64,000 bases of DNA from ZC4RG30 sp049841155 (GTDB taxonomy: Bacteria > Pseudomonadota > Gammaproteobacteria > Steroidobacterales > Steroidobacteraceae), in contig JASGHI010000003.1 of the NCBI GenBank assembly GCA_049841155.1, positions 2,046,001 through 2,110,000 on the forward strand, read 5' to 3'. Of the stretch, positions 32,183 to 39,705 are shown piece by piece (positions within the stretch are counted from its first letter, which is position 1; each line of letters begins with the position of its first letter). The position numbers were made by a program, and so were the translations under genes. The notes beneath the pieces were generated by a model that did not search any database, was not told the DNA's origin, and saw only the letters and a program-made list of their open reading frames with translations.

Positions 32183-33634
32183 TCACACGTTGGCTTGCCT
32201 CGCGGCCCGCCGGACCGGCGGGCCGCTTTCTTTATGCCCGGCCATCGATGGCCAGCGCACCTCGGCACCCGCCAGGTGAGCTGCCAGGCTTTCGGCGTGC
32301 CCGCGTAATTCAGCCACCGCCGTCGACTCCCAATGGGCGGCGCGCAGCAGCGGCCCCAGGCAATACAGGTTGCGGCTGGTGCGTCCCGCGGAATCCAGAA
32401 GCGCACCGTGGGCGCCGGTCCTGAGCCCGAGGCCGGATTCATCGGCTGCCGCCAGAGCCCCGCGCAACAGTGACTGCAACAGCGGGTTGCGCGTGCGGCG
32501 GATGTCGTAGTCCGGCCCGGTGCAGTTGACGACCCAGTCCACGCCCATGAGTTGCACCGAATCCTCGCCGCGTGGACGCCATGACACCTGCAGCCTGCCG
32601 TCTTCCGGACGTGCCTCGACGACTCGCCCCGCATGCACATGCAGGCGCCCGCAATCACGCAGCTGCATGAGATGCGCATGGATCTGGGCCGGCAACCGGT
32701 GGCGGTGGATATCCCAATACGGCCGCAGATGGCGCAGGAAGCGCTGGCGCTCGGTAACATCCAGATCCCGCCAGATCTGCGGTGCGCGTTCGCGGATCGC
32801 AGCCACCACGTCGCGCCAGTCGCCGCCACACTGCTGCAGCTCGCCGGCCAGTGTCCGGGCGCTGCGCAGCAGTTCGCGCACGGTGCGCGCCTTGCCGAGC
32901 CGCAGCGGGAGGTCCGCGCTGCCCGCACCATGTCCGCCCGCCAGGGTCTGTCCAGACGGCACGAGACCATGACGCGAGATGGCGTGCAGCACCACATCGT
33001 CACGCTCCGCGGCAGCCACGGCCACATCGGCCATCGTGAGCCCGGTGCCGATCAGCAGCACCGTTCCGTGGTAGCGCTGTCCGTGGTCGTCGGCACAGCC
33101 ATTGGCCACATGGCGCGGATGATGCTGCACGGCCTGCAGCGCCGGCAATCGGGCAGGCGGCGGATTGCCGCAGGCCAGGACCAGATCATCGGCAAACAGC
33201 TCGCGCCCGTCGGCGAGCGCGATGCGCAGGCCTCTGCCGTCCCGCTTTACATCGACGGCCTCGCCCTGCATGCGCTCGAAGCGGATGCGCGCAGGCGCAA
33301 TGCGCTCGGAGGCCAGCAACAGCGCATGCAGGTAATCGCCATACCAGGCGCGCGGCACGAAATCTCCGGCAGCCACCTGGGAATTCCGGCGGCGTACGAA
33401 ATCAAGGAATGCTCCGGGCCGATCCGATTCAGCCGACATGCGTCCCGCAGGCACATTGAGCAGGTAGGGATGACTGCGCCTTGCATAGGCGAGGCCGCGC
33501 CCGGGTTCCGCGCTGCGTTCCACGAGTACGATGTGCGCCGCGTGCGCAGGTGGGCGGCGCAGCAGGTTGGCGGCCAGTACCGTACCGGAAAAACCGCCGC
33601 CTATGACTACGATGGCATGAGAATGCAGGGCCAC
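32183..33634 (-). CDS. FAD/NAD(P)-binding protein (HcaD-like or lysine-N-hydroxylase-like fold)
   Basis: A 483-residue flavoprotein. The N-terminal dinucleotide motif V-I-G-G-G-F-S-G-T is followed by E-R-S-x-x-P-G-R-G-L-A-Y and L-L-N-V-P-A-G. A second nucleotide-binding motif is L-I-G-T-G-L-T-M-A-D near residue 200, and C-T-G-P-D-Y comes near the C-terminus. The layout matches the 'FAD-NAD(P)-binding' (PF13454-like) group, whose members are mostly uncharacterised oxidoreductases. It stands alone between a LysR gene and the regulatory region at 31796-32182. The substrate is unknown. Confidence 0.8.
   Translation of the reverse strand: MALHSHAIVVIGGGFSGTVLAANLLRRPPAHAAHIVLVERSAEPGRGLAYARRSHPYLLNVPAGRMSAESDRPGAFLDFVRRRNSQVAAGDFVPRAWYGDYLHALLLASERIAPARIRFERMQGEAVDVKRDGRGLRIALADGRELFADDLVLACGNPPPARLPALQAVQHHPRHVANGCADDHGQRYHGTVLLIGTGLTMADVAVAAAERDDVVLHAISRHGLVPSGQTLAGGHGAGSADLPLRLGKARTVRELLRSARTLAGELQQCGGDWRDVVAAIRERAPQIWRDLDVTERQRFLRHLRPYWDIHRHRLPAQIHAHLMQLRDCGRLHVHAGRVVEARPEDGRLQVSWRPRGEDSVQLMGVDWVVNCTGPDYDIRRTRNPLLQSLLRGALAAADESGLGLRTGAHGALLDSAGRTSRNLYCLGPLLRAAHWESTAVAELRGHAESLAAHLAGAEVRWPSMAGHKESGPPVRRAARQANV
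32202..32235 (+). terminator. GC-rich hairpin with T-rich tail
   Basis: A 10-bp stem, GCGGCCCGCC / GGCGGGCCGC, with loop GGACC is followed on the plus strand by TTTCTTTAT. It has the form of an intrinsic terminator for rightward transcription entering from 31850-32180. It also lies in the last codons of the leftward FAD protein gene. Confidence 0.55.
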
Positions 33635-33694
33635 GGTTTGCTCCTTCCACGTCAGATGTGAAGCAGCCTGATCAGGTGCAGGTATGAAGTAAGT

Positions 33695-33723
33695 CGCAAT
33701 GACGTGACAATCCTGTCATTGCG
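33695..33723 (-). terminator. Hairpin downstream of LysR gene
   Basis: A perfect 9-bp stem, CGCAATGAC / GTCATTGCG, with an 11-base loop, 27 bases after the LysR stop codon in its reading direction. It could separate the LysR gene from the FAD protein gene. It has no clear T-tract. Confidence 0.5.
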
Positions 33724-33749
33724 GCCCCGGCGCGAGCCATGCCGCCCGA

Positions 33750-34724
33750 TCAGCGCAGCGGTAATGCCATGGATTCGAACAGCTGCTCCGTTTCCGCCTG
33801 GTTGGCGGCCGTGCGCGCCCGGTCCACAAGCCGCTTGCCCAGATGCGGCGCCAGCAGACTGAAAAAGTCATACATGTATCTGCGCAGCAGCGCCGACCGG
33901 TCGAAGCCGGCCCATGTGACGTGCATCGGAAACAGGTGCGACGCATCGATGCGGACCAGATCGGAATCCTCCACCGGATCGACGGCCATGTTGGCGATGA
34001 TGCCCACGCCGATGCCCAGCCGGACGTAGGTCTTGATCACATCCGCATCGCGTGCAGCCAGCGCGATGTTGGGCCGAATGTTGCGGGCGGCGAAAGCATC
34101 CGTCAGGGAAGAGGAGCCGGTGAAACTGAACGCGTAGCTGACGATGGGGTACCGGCCCAATTCCTCCAGCGTCAGCCGCTTCACGGCGGCCAGTGGATGT
34201 CCTTGCGGAACGATGACCTGGCGGTACCAGCGGTAGCATGGCAACAGCACGAACTTCTCGAACAGCGCCGCCGAGCCGGTCGCAATGGCGACATCGATGC
34301 GGCCTTGCTGCGCCATGTCCGCAATCTGTTCGGAGGTTCCCTGCAGCAGGTTGAACTGCACCTTGGGATAACGCTCGCGGAACGCCTTGATGACCTGCGG
34401 CAGTACATAGCGTGCCTGGGTATGGGTGGTGCCTATGGAAAGCGTGCCGGTGCTCCGGTCCCTGAAGTCGGTGGAGATACCCTTGATGTTCTGGATCTCG
34501 CGCAGGATGCGCTGCGTGCACTCGATTACGCGTTCACCCGGGCCGGTGATCGTCGACAAGGTGCGGCCGCGGCGTTCGAAGATCCTGAAACCCAGCTCCT
34601 CCTCCAGCTGCCGCAGCTGCTTGCTGACGGCGGGCTGCGTCGTGTGGAGCTTCGAGGCTGCCGTGGTGATGTTGAGTTCACTTTGGGCTACGGCGGCGAG
34701 AAAGCGCAGTTGCTGGAGTTTCAT
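33750..34724 (-). CDS. CysB-like LysR-family regulator (copy A)
   Basis: A 324-residue LysR protein of the CysB/Cbl branch. The HTH begins M-K-L-Q-Q-L-R-F-L and contains T-T-Q-P-A-V-S-K-Q. The sensor domain has T-T-H-T-Q-A-R-Y, L-P-C-Y-R-W and D-A-D-V-I-K-T-Y-V-R-L-G, as in CysB. It is highly similar to the regulator at 37045-38019 and has the same length. CysB-like regulators usually sense sulfur metabolites, but duplicated copies in catabolic islands may control other genes. It lies downstream of the SMP-30 and dipeptidase genes on the same strand. Confidence 0.9.
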   Translation of the reverse strand: MKLQQLRFLAAVAQSELNITTAASKLHTTQPAVSKQLRQLEEELGFRIFERRGRTLSTITGPGERVIECTQRILREIQNIKGISTDFRDRSTGTLSIGTTHTQARYVLPQVIKAFRERYPKVQFNLLQGTSEQIADMAQQGRIDVAIATGSAALFEKFVLLPCYRWYRQVIVPQGHPLAAVKRLTLEELGRYPIVSYAFSFTGSSSLTDAFAARNIRPNIALAARDADVIKTYVRLGIGVGIIANMAVDPVEDSDLVRIDASHLFPMHVTWAGFDRSALLRRYMYDFFSLLAPHLGKRLVDRARTAANQAETEQLFESMALPLR

Positions 34725-34849
34725 TCATGCTGATGATCTGATCTGGCGAGACGGCCAGGCAGCCGGATGCTAGCAATCGGCGGGTCGCAGTTCGGTAGGC
34801 AGCCGGTTACAAGGCGGTTATGGCCGCGCGCAGGCCACGCGGGCGCGGC

Positions 34850-35791
34850 TTACTTGGCGCGCCCGGAGAACCCCTCGGCAAGCATGGCAATGCGGTACAC
34901 GGAGCCGCGGCCCACGATGTACAGCTGCCGCCGGTCCAGCCCCGCAAAAGCCAGGTTCTGCGGCGCCTTGGGCAGCTCGATCACTCCAAGCGCATCACCG
35001 GCCGCACTGAAGACCTGCACGCCGGCGGCCGTCGCCGCATACAGACGGCCGGCCGAGTCGATGGCAAGACCATCGGCGCCCATCATGGCGCCCCCGCCAG
35101 TGTTCTGTACCGCGAGCCTGGCGAAGTTGCGCCCGTTGGTCACCACGCCTGCAGCCGGCACATCGTAGGCCAGCACGTACTCGCCGGCGGTGTTCGCCAC
35201 ATACAGCGTGCGCTCGTCGGTGCTGAGCTGGATGCCATTCGGGAAGGCGATATCGGAAATCAGCCGCTTCAATTCCCCGGCAGGCGACAGGTAGTAAATC
35301 GCCGTTGCAGCCTGCGGTTCGCCCGGTTTGGGCAGATTGCCGGGATCGGTGAAATAGATGCCGCCGCTGCGATCGATGACGAGGTCATTCGGCCGGTTGA
35401 AGGGCTTGCCTTGGTAACCGGCAACAAGGGTCTTCACGCTGCCTGCCGGATAGACGATGCCCACGGCAGGCCGCACCGTCTGCACCGACACCAGCTCGTT
35501 GCGCGCATTGAGCGCCAGGGAGTTGGAACCATTGGTTTGGCTGCCGGCAAGGAACTCCGACAGCGTGCCGTCCGCAGCCACCCGCAGGATGCGCCCGACG
35601 CGGTTCTCCGTGAACAGCAGGGTGCCATCGGTGAAACGCAGCGGCCCTTCCGTGCCCTCGAGACCTTCCCTCAAGACCTCGATGGGAGTGCCTGCCGCAA
35701 CCACGCCCTCGATGGCAGGGGTCGCAAGTTCTGCCGCCATGCCCGCCGCGGCCCACAGCAGCGCTAAACCACAGAACCATTGCCGTCTCAT
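34850..35791 (-). CDS. SMP-30/gluconolactonase-like exported hydrolase
   Basis: A 313-residue protein with a signal peptide of about 20 residues and a six-bladed propeller pattern: E-G-P-L-R-F-T-D-G, N-R-P-N-D-L-V-I-D, F-P-N-G-I-Q-L-S and G-A-D-G-L-A-I-D. The Glu, Asn and Asp metal ligands typical of lactonases fall in these blocks. It probably hydrolyses a lactone in the periplasm with Ca2+ or Zn2+. The ATG at 35791 is one base after the stop of the dipeptidase gene, so the two are co-translated. Confidence 0.83.
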   Translation of the reverse strand: MRRQWFCGLALLWAAAGMAAELATPAIEGVVAAGTPIEVLREGLEGTEGPLRFTDGTLLFTENRVGRILRVAADGTLSEFLAGSQTNGSNSLALNARNELVSVQTVRPAVGIVYPAGSVKTLVAGYQGKPFNRPNDLVIDRSGGIYFTDPGNLPKPGEPQAATAIYYLSPAGELKRLISDIAFPNGIQLSTDERTLYVANTAGEYVLAYDVPAAGVVTNGRNFARLAVQNTGGGAMMGADGLAIDSAGRLYAATAAGVQVFSAAGDALGVIELPKAPQNLAFAGLDRRQLYIVGRGSVYRIAMLAEGFSGRAK

Positions 35792-35792
35792 C

Positions 35793-36995
35793 CTAGAGCC
35801 GCTCCACGTCCTGGGCCTGGTCGAGCACCCGCAGCAGATTCCCGCCCCAGAGCTTGGCGAGATCATTGCGGCTGTAGCCCTCTTTCAGCAGGCGTTCGGT
35901 GATGCGCGGATATTGCGTGGCGTCCTGCAACCCCTCGACGCCACCGCCACCGTCAAAATCAATGCCGATTCCCACGTGGTCGATGCCGGCCACACGAATC
36001 ACGTGCAGCAGGTGATCCATGAACTGGTCGAAGGTCGCCGGCGTGACGGGCCAGCGCTGGTTCACCTCGGCAAGCTTGCGGACGGTGTCGCGCCGCACCT
36101 GCGCGGTGCGCTGGGTTGCCGCATCGCGCCGGATCTGCGCAATCGCCGCGGCGCGCTCCGGATTCTGTTCGCGTTCCACGAGATAGTCCGGGAAGGCCGC
36201 CACCTGGATCACGCCGCCGCGCTCGGCGATGCGCCGCAGATGCACATCATCGACATTGCGCGGATGCCGGAACACGTCCTTGGCGCCCGAATGCGACAGC
36301 ACGATGGGCTTGGTCGACAGGGCGAGCACATCGTCCAGCGTGGCATCGGAGGAGTGCGAGAGATCGATGAGCATACCGATGCGGTTTGCTTCGCGCACCC
36401 AGCGCCGGCCCAGCTCGGTCAGGCCCGGTTCGGCGGCGGCCCGGATGTCGGTGCTCGAAGTGGCCAGATCGTTGTGCTGGGTGTGCACCGGGCTCGCCAG
36501 GCGCACGCCGCGCGCGTAGAACTCGGCGAGGCCGCGTTCCGGCTCCACGCCCATCGGATAGCTGTTCTCCATGCTGAGGAACGCAAAGCGCTGGCCGCGC
36601 GCCACGAGGCGGTGCGCTTCGGCGGAGGTGCGGACGATGCCGATCTTTCCGGGATACTGCGCGAACATGGCGTAGATCTCGTCCAGGCGCTTGTTCGCGG
36701 CGCGCTTTGCGGCCTCCCGGCCTTCGTCGGTAAGCGGCCCCTGCGGAATGAAGGTTGCGAAGAAGCCGCCATCGAGGCCACCTTCGATCATGCGGGGCAG
36801 ATCGATCTGCGTTCCGTCATCGGAATACTCATGACGGTCGCCGAACTCCCAGCCCTCGACGCCGAAGAAAACCGGAGTATCGAGGTGGGTATCCAGCGTC
36901 AGCAGCGATTCGTGCAGACGTGCAGGGGGAGTTGCGCAGCCGGCCAGGGCCAGTGACAACAGCGCCGCAGCGCAGAGAGAAGGGATTTTACGCAT
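35793..36995 (-). CDS. Membrane dipeptidase (peptidase family M19) lipoprotein
   Basis: A 400-residue lipoprotein (lipobox L-A-G-C) of the renal dipeptidase family. Metal-binding landmarks are D-T-H-L-D, the Glu in S-M-E-N-S-Y, D-L-S-H-S-S, V-L-S-H-S-G-A and G-I-G-I-D-F-D-G. It cleaves dipeptides or amide-like substrates with two Zn2+. It is coupled to the lactonase-like gene and bracketed by two CysB-like regulators. The ATG at 36995 starts the signal; the longer frame to 37082 runs into the regulator gene's end. Confidence 0.88.
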   Translation of the reverse strand: MRKIPSLCAAALLSLALAGCATPPARLHESLLTLDTHLDTPVFFGVEGWEFGDRHEYSDDGTQIDLPRMIEGGLDGGFFATFIPQGPLTDEGREAAKRAANKRLDEIYAMFAQYPGKIGIVRTSAEAHRLVARGQRFAFLSMENSYPMGVEPERGLAEFYARGVRLASPVHTQHNDLATSSTDIRAAAEPGLTELGRRWVREANRIGMLIDLSHSSDATLDDVLALSTKPIVLSHSGAKDVFRHPRNVDDVHLRRIAERGGVIQVAAFPDYLVEREQNPERAAAIAQIRRDAATQRTAQVRRDTVRKLAEVNQRWPVTPATFDQFMDHLLHVIRVAGIDHVGIGIDFDGGGGVEGLQDATQYPRITERLLKEGYSRNDLAKLWGGNLLRVLDQAQDVERL

Positions 36996-37044
36996 GGTAG
37001 GCGCATCATCTCTCAGACGGCAGCGGAACGGTAGCTTCAGCCGC

Positions 37045-38019
37045 TCAGCGCAGCGGCAGCTCCAGGTCCTGAAAAATCGCATCCGTCTCCGCCTGATTGG
37101 CGGTGGCCCGCGCCCTGTCCACCAACCGGCGGTTCAGGTGCGGCGCCAGCATGCCGATGAAGTCATACACGTAACGGCGCAGCAACGCCGAACGGTCGAA
37201 GCCTACCCAGGTGACATGCACAGGGAACAGATGCGAGGCCTCGATGCGCACCAGATCACTGTCCTGCTGCGGATCGATGGCCATGTTCGCGATGATGCCC
37301 ACGCCCATTCCCAGCCGCACATACGTCTTGATCACATCGGCATCACGCGCCGCCAGCGCGATATTCGGGTGTATGCCGTGCGCCGCGAAGGCGTCGGCAA
37401 GGGAGGAAGGTCCGGTGAAACTGAACACGTAGGTCACAATGGGATGCGCGCCGAGTTCCTGGAAGGTGAGGTGCCGGGCTCTGGCCAGCGGATGGCCCTG
37501 CGGGACGATCACCTGCCGGTACCAGCGGTAGCACGGTAGCAACACGAACTTGTGGAACAGGGAAGCCGATCCCGTGGCAATGGCAAGATCGATGCGGCCA
37601 TTCTGCGCCATCTCCGCGATCTGCTCCGACGTCCCCTGCAGCAGGTTGAACTGCACCTTCGGATAGCGCTCGCGGAACACCTTGATGACGGGCGGCAGCA
37701 CGTAGCGCGCCTGTGTATGGGTGGTTCCAATGGACAATGTCCCGGCGCTCTCGTCCTTGATGTCGGTGGAAATTCCCTTGATGTTCTGCATCTCGCGCAG
37801 GATGCGCATTGAGCACTCGATCACCCGTTCGCCAGGCCCGGTGACCTTGGCGAGCGCACGTCCCCGACGTTCGAAAATCCTGAAGCCGAGTTCCTCCTCG
37901 AGCTGGCGCAGTTGCTTGCTCACCGCCGGCTGAGTCGTGTGGAGCCGGGATGCTGCCGCGGTGATATTCAGATCGCTCTGGACAACCGTCGCGAGGAATC
38001 TCAGCTGCTGAAGCTTCAT
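37045..38019 (-). CDS. CysB-like LysR-family regulator (copy B)
   Basis: A 324-residue near-duplicate of the regulator at 33750, with the same M-K-L-Q-Q-L-R-F-L start, T-T-Q-P-A-V-S-K-Q recognition helix and D-A-D-V-I-K-T-Y-V-R-L-G block. Differences cluster in linkers and the extreme C-terminus. The start at 38019 matches its paralogue; the longer frame is rejected. An 11-bp inverted repeat (38028-38075) lies immediately upstream and may be its own operator. Confidence 0.9.
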   Translation of the reverse strand: MKLQQLRFLATVVQSDLNITAAASRLHTTQPAVSKQLRQLEEELGFRIFERRGRALAKVTGPGERVIECSMRILREMQNIKGISTDIKDESAGTLSIGTTHTQARYVLPPVIKVFRERYPKVQFNLLQGTSEQIAEMAQNGRIDLAIATGSASLFHKFVLLPCYRWYRQVIVPQGHPLARARHLTFQELGAHPIVTYVFSFTGPSSLADAFAAHGIHPNIALAARDADVIKTYVRLGMGVGIIANMAIDPQQDSDLVRIEASHLFPVHVTWVGFDRSALLRRYVYDFIGMLAPHLNRRLVDRARATANQAETDAIFQDLELPLR

Positions 38020-38027
38020 GCGGCGAG

Positions 38028-38075
38028 AATCACATGCGGCCGCCAATGCAAACAATGCTGTCGGCGCATGTGATT
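38028..38075. promoter_or_regulatory. 11-bp inverted repeat upstream of CysB-like regulator
   Basis: Perfect arms AATCACATGCG (38028-38038) and CGCATGTGATT (38065-38075) are separated by 26 bases. The left arm lies 8 bases before the start codon of the LysR gene. It could be an autoregulatory site or a structure in the leader RNA. Confidence 0.55.
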
Positions 38076-38093
38076 AGAACGCAATTTCCGGTG

Positions 38094-38543
38094 CTATTGC
38101 GCCGGCGCTGCGTCCGGCAGCGAAGCCGCATTGCCGCCTGGCCCTGCGGCACCCGCCGAACCCGTGGAGAACACGCGTCCTCCAGGCAGGGTGATGCGCT
38201 GCGCGTCCATGACCCTTTTTCCGCTGCGTGCCAGATAGCCGTCCACGATCAGCGTATCGCCGACTTTCACATCCGACTTGTTGAATCCGCGGCGTGAGAG
38301 GGCTCCCGGGCCGGCTCCTTCGCAGATCCATGTGACCGTTTCGCCGTTCCTCCCGTGCACTTCGACAAGGAAGGAGGCGTGCGGATTGGTCCAGTTCACC
38401 TGGCTGAGTTTGCCCTCGATCCGTATCGGCTTGGTGGCGTCGTACATGGCCGCAAAGGAGTGATGCGCCAGGGCATCCGGACTGCTGACGACGGCAACCA
38501 CCATCATGGCAGCGGCGGTGATGAACGGGCGAATCGGAAGCAT
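38094..38543 (-). CDS. DUF6152-like exported protein, mature N-terminus His-His (copy 4)
   Basis: A 149-residue protein, the most divergent copy. The signal is residues 1-26, ending A-L-A, giving mature His27-His28-Ser-Phe. T-N-P-H (His55), S-R-R-G-F-N-K and V-K-V-G-D follow. The C-terminal tail is longer and rich in Gly, Ala and Pro. It is divergent from two Cx3GxPR genes (38716 and 39706), so the pairing of the two families holds at this locus as well. Confidence 0.78.
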   Translation of the reverse strand: MLPIRPFITAAAMMVVAVVSSPDALAHHSFAAMYDATKPIRIEGKLSQVNWTNPHASFLVEVHGRNGETVTWICEGAGPGALSRRGFNKSDVKVGDTLIVDGYLARSGKRVMDAQRITLPGGRVFSTGSAGAAGPGGNAASLPDAAPAQ

Positions 38544-38612
38544 CGTTGGTCTCGTGCAGATGGGCGGCTTGAACGGGAGTCGATGCTAAGAGGGCGCATT
38601 CCGGCACCGCAA

Positions 38613-38627
38613 ATGCCCAGATGGCAT
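38613..38627. promoter_or_regulatory. LysR-type box in divergent promoter
   Basis: ATGCC-CAGAT-GGCAT is a perfect 5-5-5 inverted repeat containing the T-N11-A pattern typical of LysR sites. It lies between the DUF6152-like gene (start 38543) and the Cx3GxPR gene (start 38716). The CysB-like regulators nearby are candidate binders. Confidence 0.5.
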
Positions 38628-38715
38628 GAGGACATTGCCACATTGCCTAATGAACCTCGGGAGCCGCACCTACCATGCTGCATTCCCTCTCCATGATCTT
38701 CCGGGGATGCCCTCG

Positions 38716-39681
38716 ATGCGCCAGGTTCCATTACGAATGACGCGGATAGCCGCCGCCGCAGCGACGCTGTTGTCACTGCCGGCGTGGACGGCATCCCCCG
38801 CCACGGCTCCTCCTTCCGCCGAGTCCGTGTTGCTCGGCAGGCCCTACAGAGGCGAGCAGAAACCCACGCCGCGCGACCAGGAAGGCAAGCCGCTGTTCAC
38901 CGGCTACTGGAAGCTGTTGCGCGAGCAGGGCAAGCCGGATGGCAACCTGGGCAAGGATCTGCCGGGGTTCTTGCTGCCCTATTCGGAGAAGGGCAAGGCC
39001 GCACTGCAATACAACCTGACCCGCACCATCGATCCCGAGGCCCGCTGCCTGATCACCGGAATCCCGCGGCTGCTGACCAGTGTGTTGCCGTTCGAGATCC
39101 TGCATACGCCCAAGCGACTGGGGATCTTCTTCTACCTGAGCTGGCACCGCTGGGTGTGGCTGGACGGGCGCGGCACGGAAGCGGATCCCGATCCGCGCTA
39201 CCTGGGCAACTCCGCAGGCCGCTGGGAGGGCGACACGCTGGTCGTAGAGTCCAACGGCTTCAAGGACAGCGCGGACGGAAAATTCTGGCTGGACGACAAC
39301 GGCAACCCGCAGAGCAGCCAGGCGCGCATCGTCGAGCGCTGGACGCGGCCGGACTTCCACCATCTGAATCTCGAGCTGACCTACATGGATCCCGCCTACT
39401 ACTCCCGGCCCATCACCTACACCCGCAGTTGGGTGATCGGTGAACCGGGCGAGACGCTGGAGGAATTCTCCTGCGAATGGAATACGCCATGGGTGGTGGC
39501 CCATCTGGAGCCGGGCCCCGGCACGATTGGCCCCGACGGCAACCGCGGATTCGGTCCCAATGGCCAGATCGTTCCGGATCTTCCGCTGGGCTCGGTGGAT
39601 TCGGCCCGCGGCACGGGCTACTGGCTGTATCGCAAGAACAAGCCCAAGCCCTCGGATCCTCCCGCGCCCAAAGCCCGTTAG
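38716..39681 (+). CDS. Exported protein of the Cx3GxPR / W[ED]G family (copy 6, long form)
   Basis: A 321-residue protein with a signal peptide to about residue 30. Motifs are C-L-I-T-G-I-P-R, G-R-W-E-G-D-T-L-V-V-E-S, I-V-E-R-W-T-R-P and F-S-C-E-W-N. This long form, shared with copy 7, has an N-terminal extension (G-R-P-Y-R-G, G-K-D-L-P-G-F) and a Gly/Pro-rich tail around G-P-D-G-N-R-G. The H-S-D element is replaced by S-S-Q. GGGG lies 9 bases before the ATG at 38716; an in-frame ATG at 38707 is an alternative. Confidence 0.78.
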   Translation: MRQVPLRMTRIAAAAATLLSLPAWTASPATAPPSAESVLLGRPYRGEQKPTPRDQEGKPLFTGYWKLLREQGKPDGNLGKDLPGFLLPYSEKGKAALQYNLTRTIDPEARCLITGIPRLLTSVLPFEILHTPKRLGIFFYLSWHRWVWLDGRGTEADPDPRYLGNSAGRWEGDTLVVESNGFKDSADGKFWLDDNGNPQSSQARIVERWTRPDFHHLNLELTYMDPAYYSRPITYTRSWVIGEPGETLEEFSCEWNTPWVVAHLEPGPGTIGPDGNRGFGPNGQIVPDLPLGSVDSARGTGYWLYRKNKPKPSDPPAPKAR

Positions 39682-39705
39682 CACCCTCATCAGACTGGAA
39701 CGACA

